Source: Rhodobiaceae bacterium (lineage in GTDB: Bacteria > Pseudomonadota > Alphaproteobacteria > Rhizobiales > Tepidamorphaceae). From it: a stretch of 64,000 nucleotides of DNA. The stretch covers positions 443,333-507,332 of the forward strand of contig JACKJP010000003.1 in NCBI GenBank assembly GCA_020637895.1. Reading direction: 5' to 3'. Made by a program: the position numbers and the translations under genes. Below, one piece after another: positions 63,688-64,000 of this stretch. Every line of letters starts with the position of its first letter. Within the stretch, counting starts at the first letter, position 1. The notes under the pieces are model-generated. The model was given only the letters and a program-made list of their open reading frames with translations. It searched no databases and was not told where the DNA came from.

Positions 63688-64000
63688 TTACGTGTCTTTG
63701 GAGAGAAATTTCACCGATAAAATGGAAAACAATATCATTATCGATAACGCGCTTTGCGATACCACGAAATATAATTGAAAAAACGATGCAGGAAGCAGGC
63801 CTATGAGTAGCGCAGACGCTGTTTGCGCCAGTCTGCCGTTGAAAGCGGAGCTTCCCTTGGGTGCAAATGTTAACAAAAGCGCAACTAGCAGAGCTATGAA
63901 CATAATGGCAGCAGGAATTCCCGCCCTTATCGCCATTCCCGTGTACTGGTTATGCGAAGGGTAAAGCTTGTGGCTTTTAACTTTTACGCCGAATAACACA
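63688..64000 (-). CDS. O-antigen ligase-like membrane protein, partial
   Basis: The C-terminal 100-odd residues of a polytopic membrane protein that continues past the window end. SHNQYTGMAIRAGIPAAIMF matches the conserved PHNxYL...GIPG segment of O-antigen ligase/polymerase (Wzy/WaaL-type) proteins, followed by two more hydrophobic segments (LIGLLPASFFQLYFVVS and SALSIMILFSILSVKFL). The apparent start at 63999 (GTG) is not a real start. The gene is AT-rich compared with the rest of the window, suggesting acquisition. Confidence 0.65.
   Translation of the reverse strand, partial: VLFGVKVKSHKLYPSHNQYTGMAIRAGIPAAIMFIALLVALLLTFAPKGSSAFNGRLAQTASALLIGLLPASFFQLYFVVSQSALSIMILFSILSVKFLSKDT

Noticed and set aside
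1..64000. CRISPR arrays, tRNA or rRNA genes
   Set aside because: No regularly spaced repeats with unique spacers and no cloverleaf or rRNA sequence was recognised on either strand.

Overview
The window looks like a high-GC alphaproteobacterial chromosome (tamA-tamB pair, TadG-like pilus-assembly proteins, SorAB-type sulfite dehydrogenase, TRAP solute receptors, P450/acyl-CoA ligase catabolism, and CATCATCGGGCTTGACCC-type dispersed palindromes). A member of the Hyphomicrobiales or a Parvibaculum-like lineage is my guess; nothing in the sequence proves the genus.

Layout. 39-6598: tamA-tamB outer-membrane assembly pair. 6603-9157: two glutathione S-transferases and two small unknown proteins. 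9903-19361: a minus-strand catabolic operon (two TRAP-type receptors, ferredoxin, cytochrome P450, SDR dehydrogenase, acyl-CoA ligase, cupin, Zn-alcohol dehydrogenase, FAD dehydrogenase) with a MarR regulator at 19868-20326. 22245-27022: a GlsB-type membrane protein and three tandem TadG/von Willebrand A proteins. 29704-32182: sorA-sorB-like sulfite oxidation pair and an EF-hand protein. 34191-36797: two tandem MFS transporters. 43936-49527: methyltransferase-like protein, EamA and LysE exporters, an EAL-domain protein, DUF1330, HPP and a small membrane protein. 53320-55676: three tandem small paralogues, a Crp/Fnr regulator and a zinc-ribbon protein. 63688-end: an O-antigen-ligase-like protein running out of the window.

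Threaded through these host islands, all on the plus strand, is a podovirus (T7-like) packaging and virion gene set: terminase small (9339), terminase large (20757, broken), GNAT-like gp13-type protein (27179), portal (27848), Bbp19-like (32609), scaffold (32875), capsid (42338), a capsid-adjacent protein (43260), tail tubular A and B (49568, 50350), a gp14-like internal protein (52797), a second scaffold-like gene (56318) and a tail-fibre-like protein (62538). I see no integrase, repressor, replication, RNA polymerase or lysis genes, and the large terminase has several frameshifts plus a Walker A substitution. The set is therefore a dispersed, at least partly decayed or domesticated element.

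The most interesting system lies at two loci in this phage set. A large virion-type protein is present twice (37021-39837 and 57117-59657) with a nearly identical N-terminal ~460 residues and completely different C-terminal tips: a RecB-like PD-(D/E)XK nuclease-like domain at locus A and an EndoU-like RNase domain at locus B. Each is followed by a small immunity-like gene, then by orphan tip modules (40637-41481 and 60905-61899), more immunity-like genes, and 3' relics of further toxins or immunity genes (60204-60278 and 41889-42042). This is the architecture of polymorphic toxin-immunity loci (as in CdiA or Rhs systems) carried by what looks like a phage internal or ejected virion protein. 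Toxin and immunity functions are inferred from sequence and arrangement and have not been shown.
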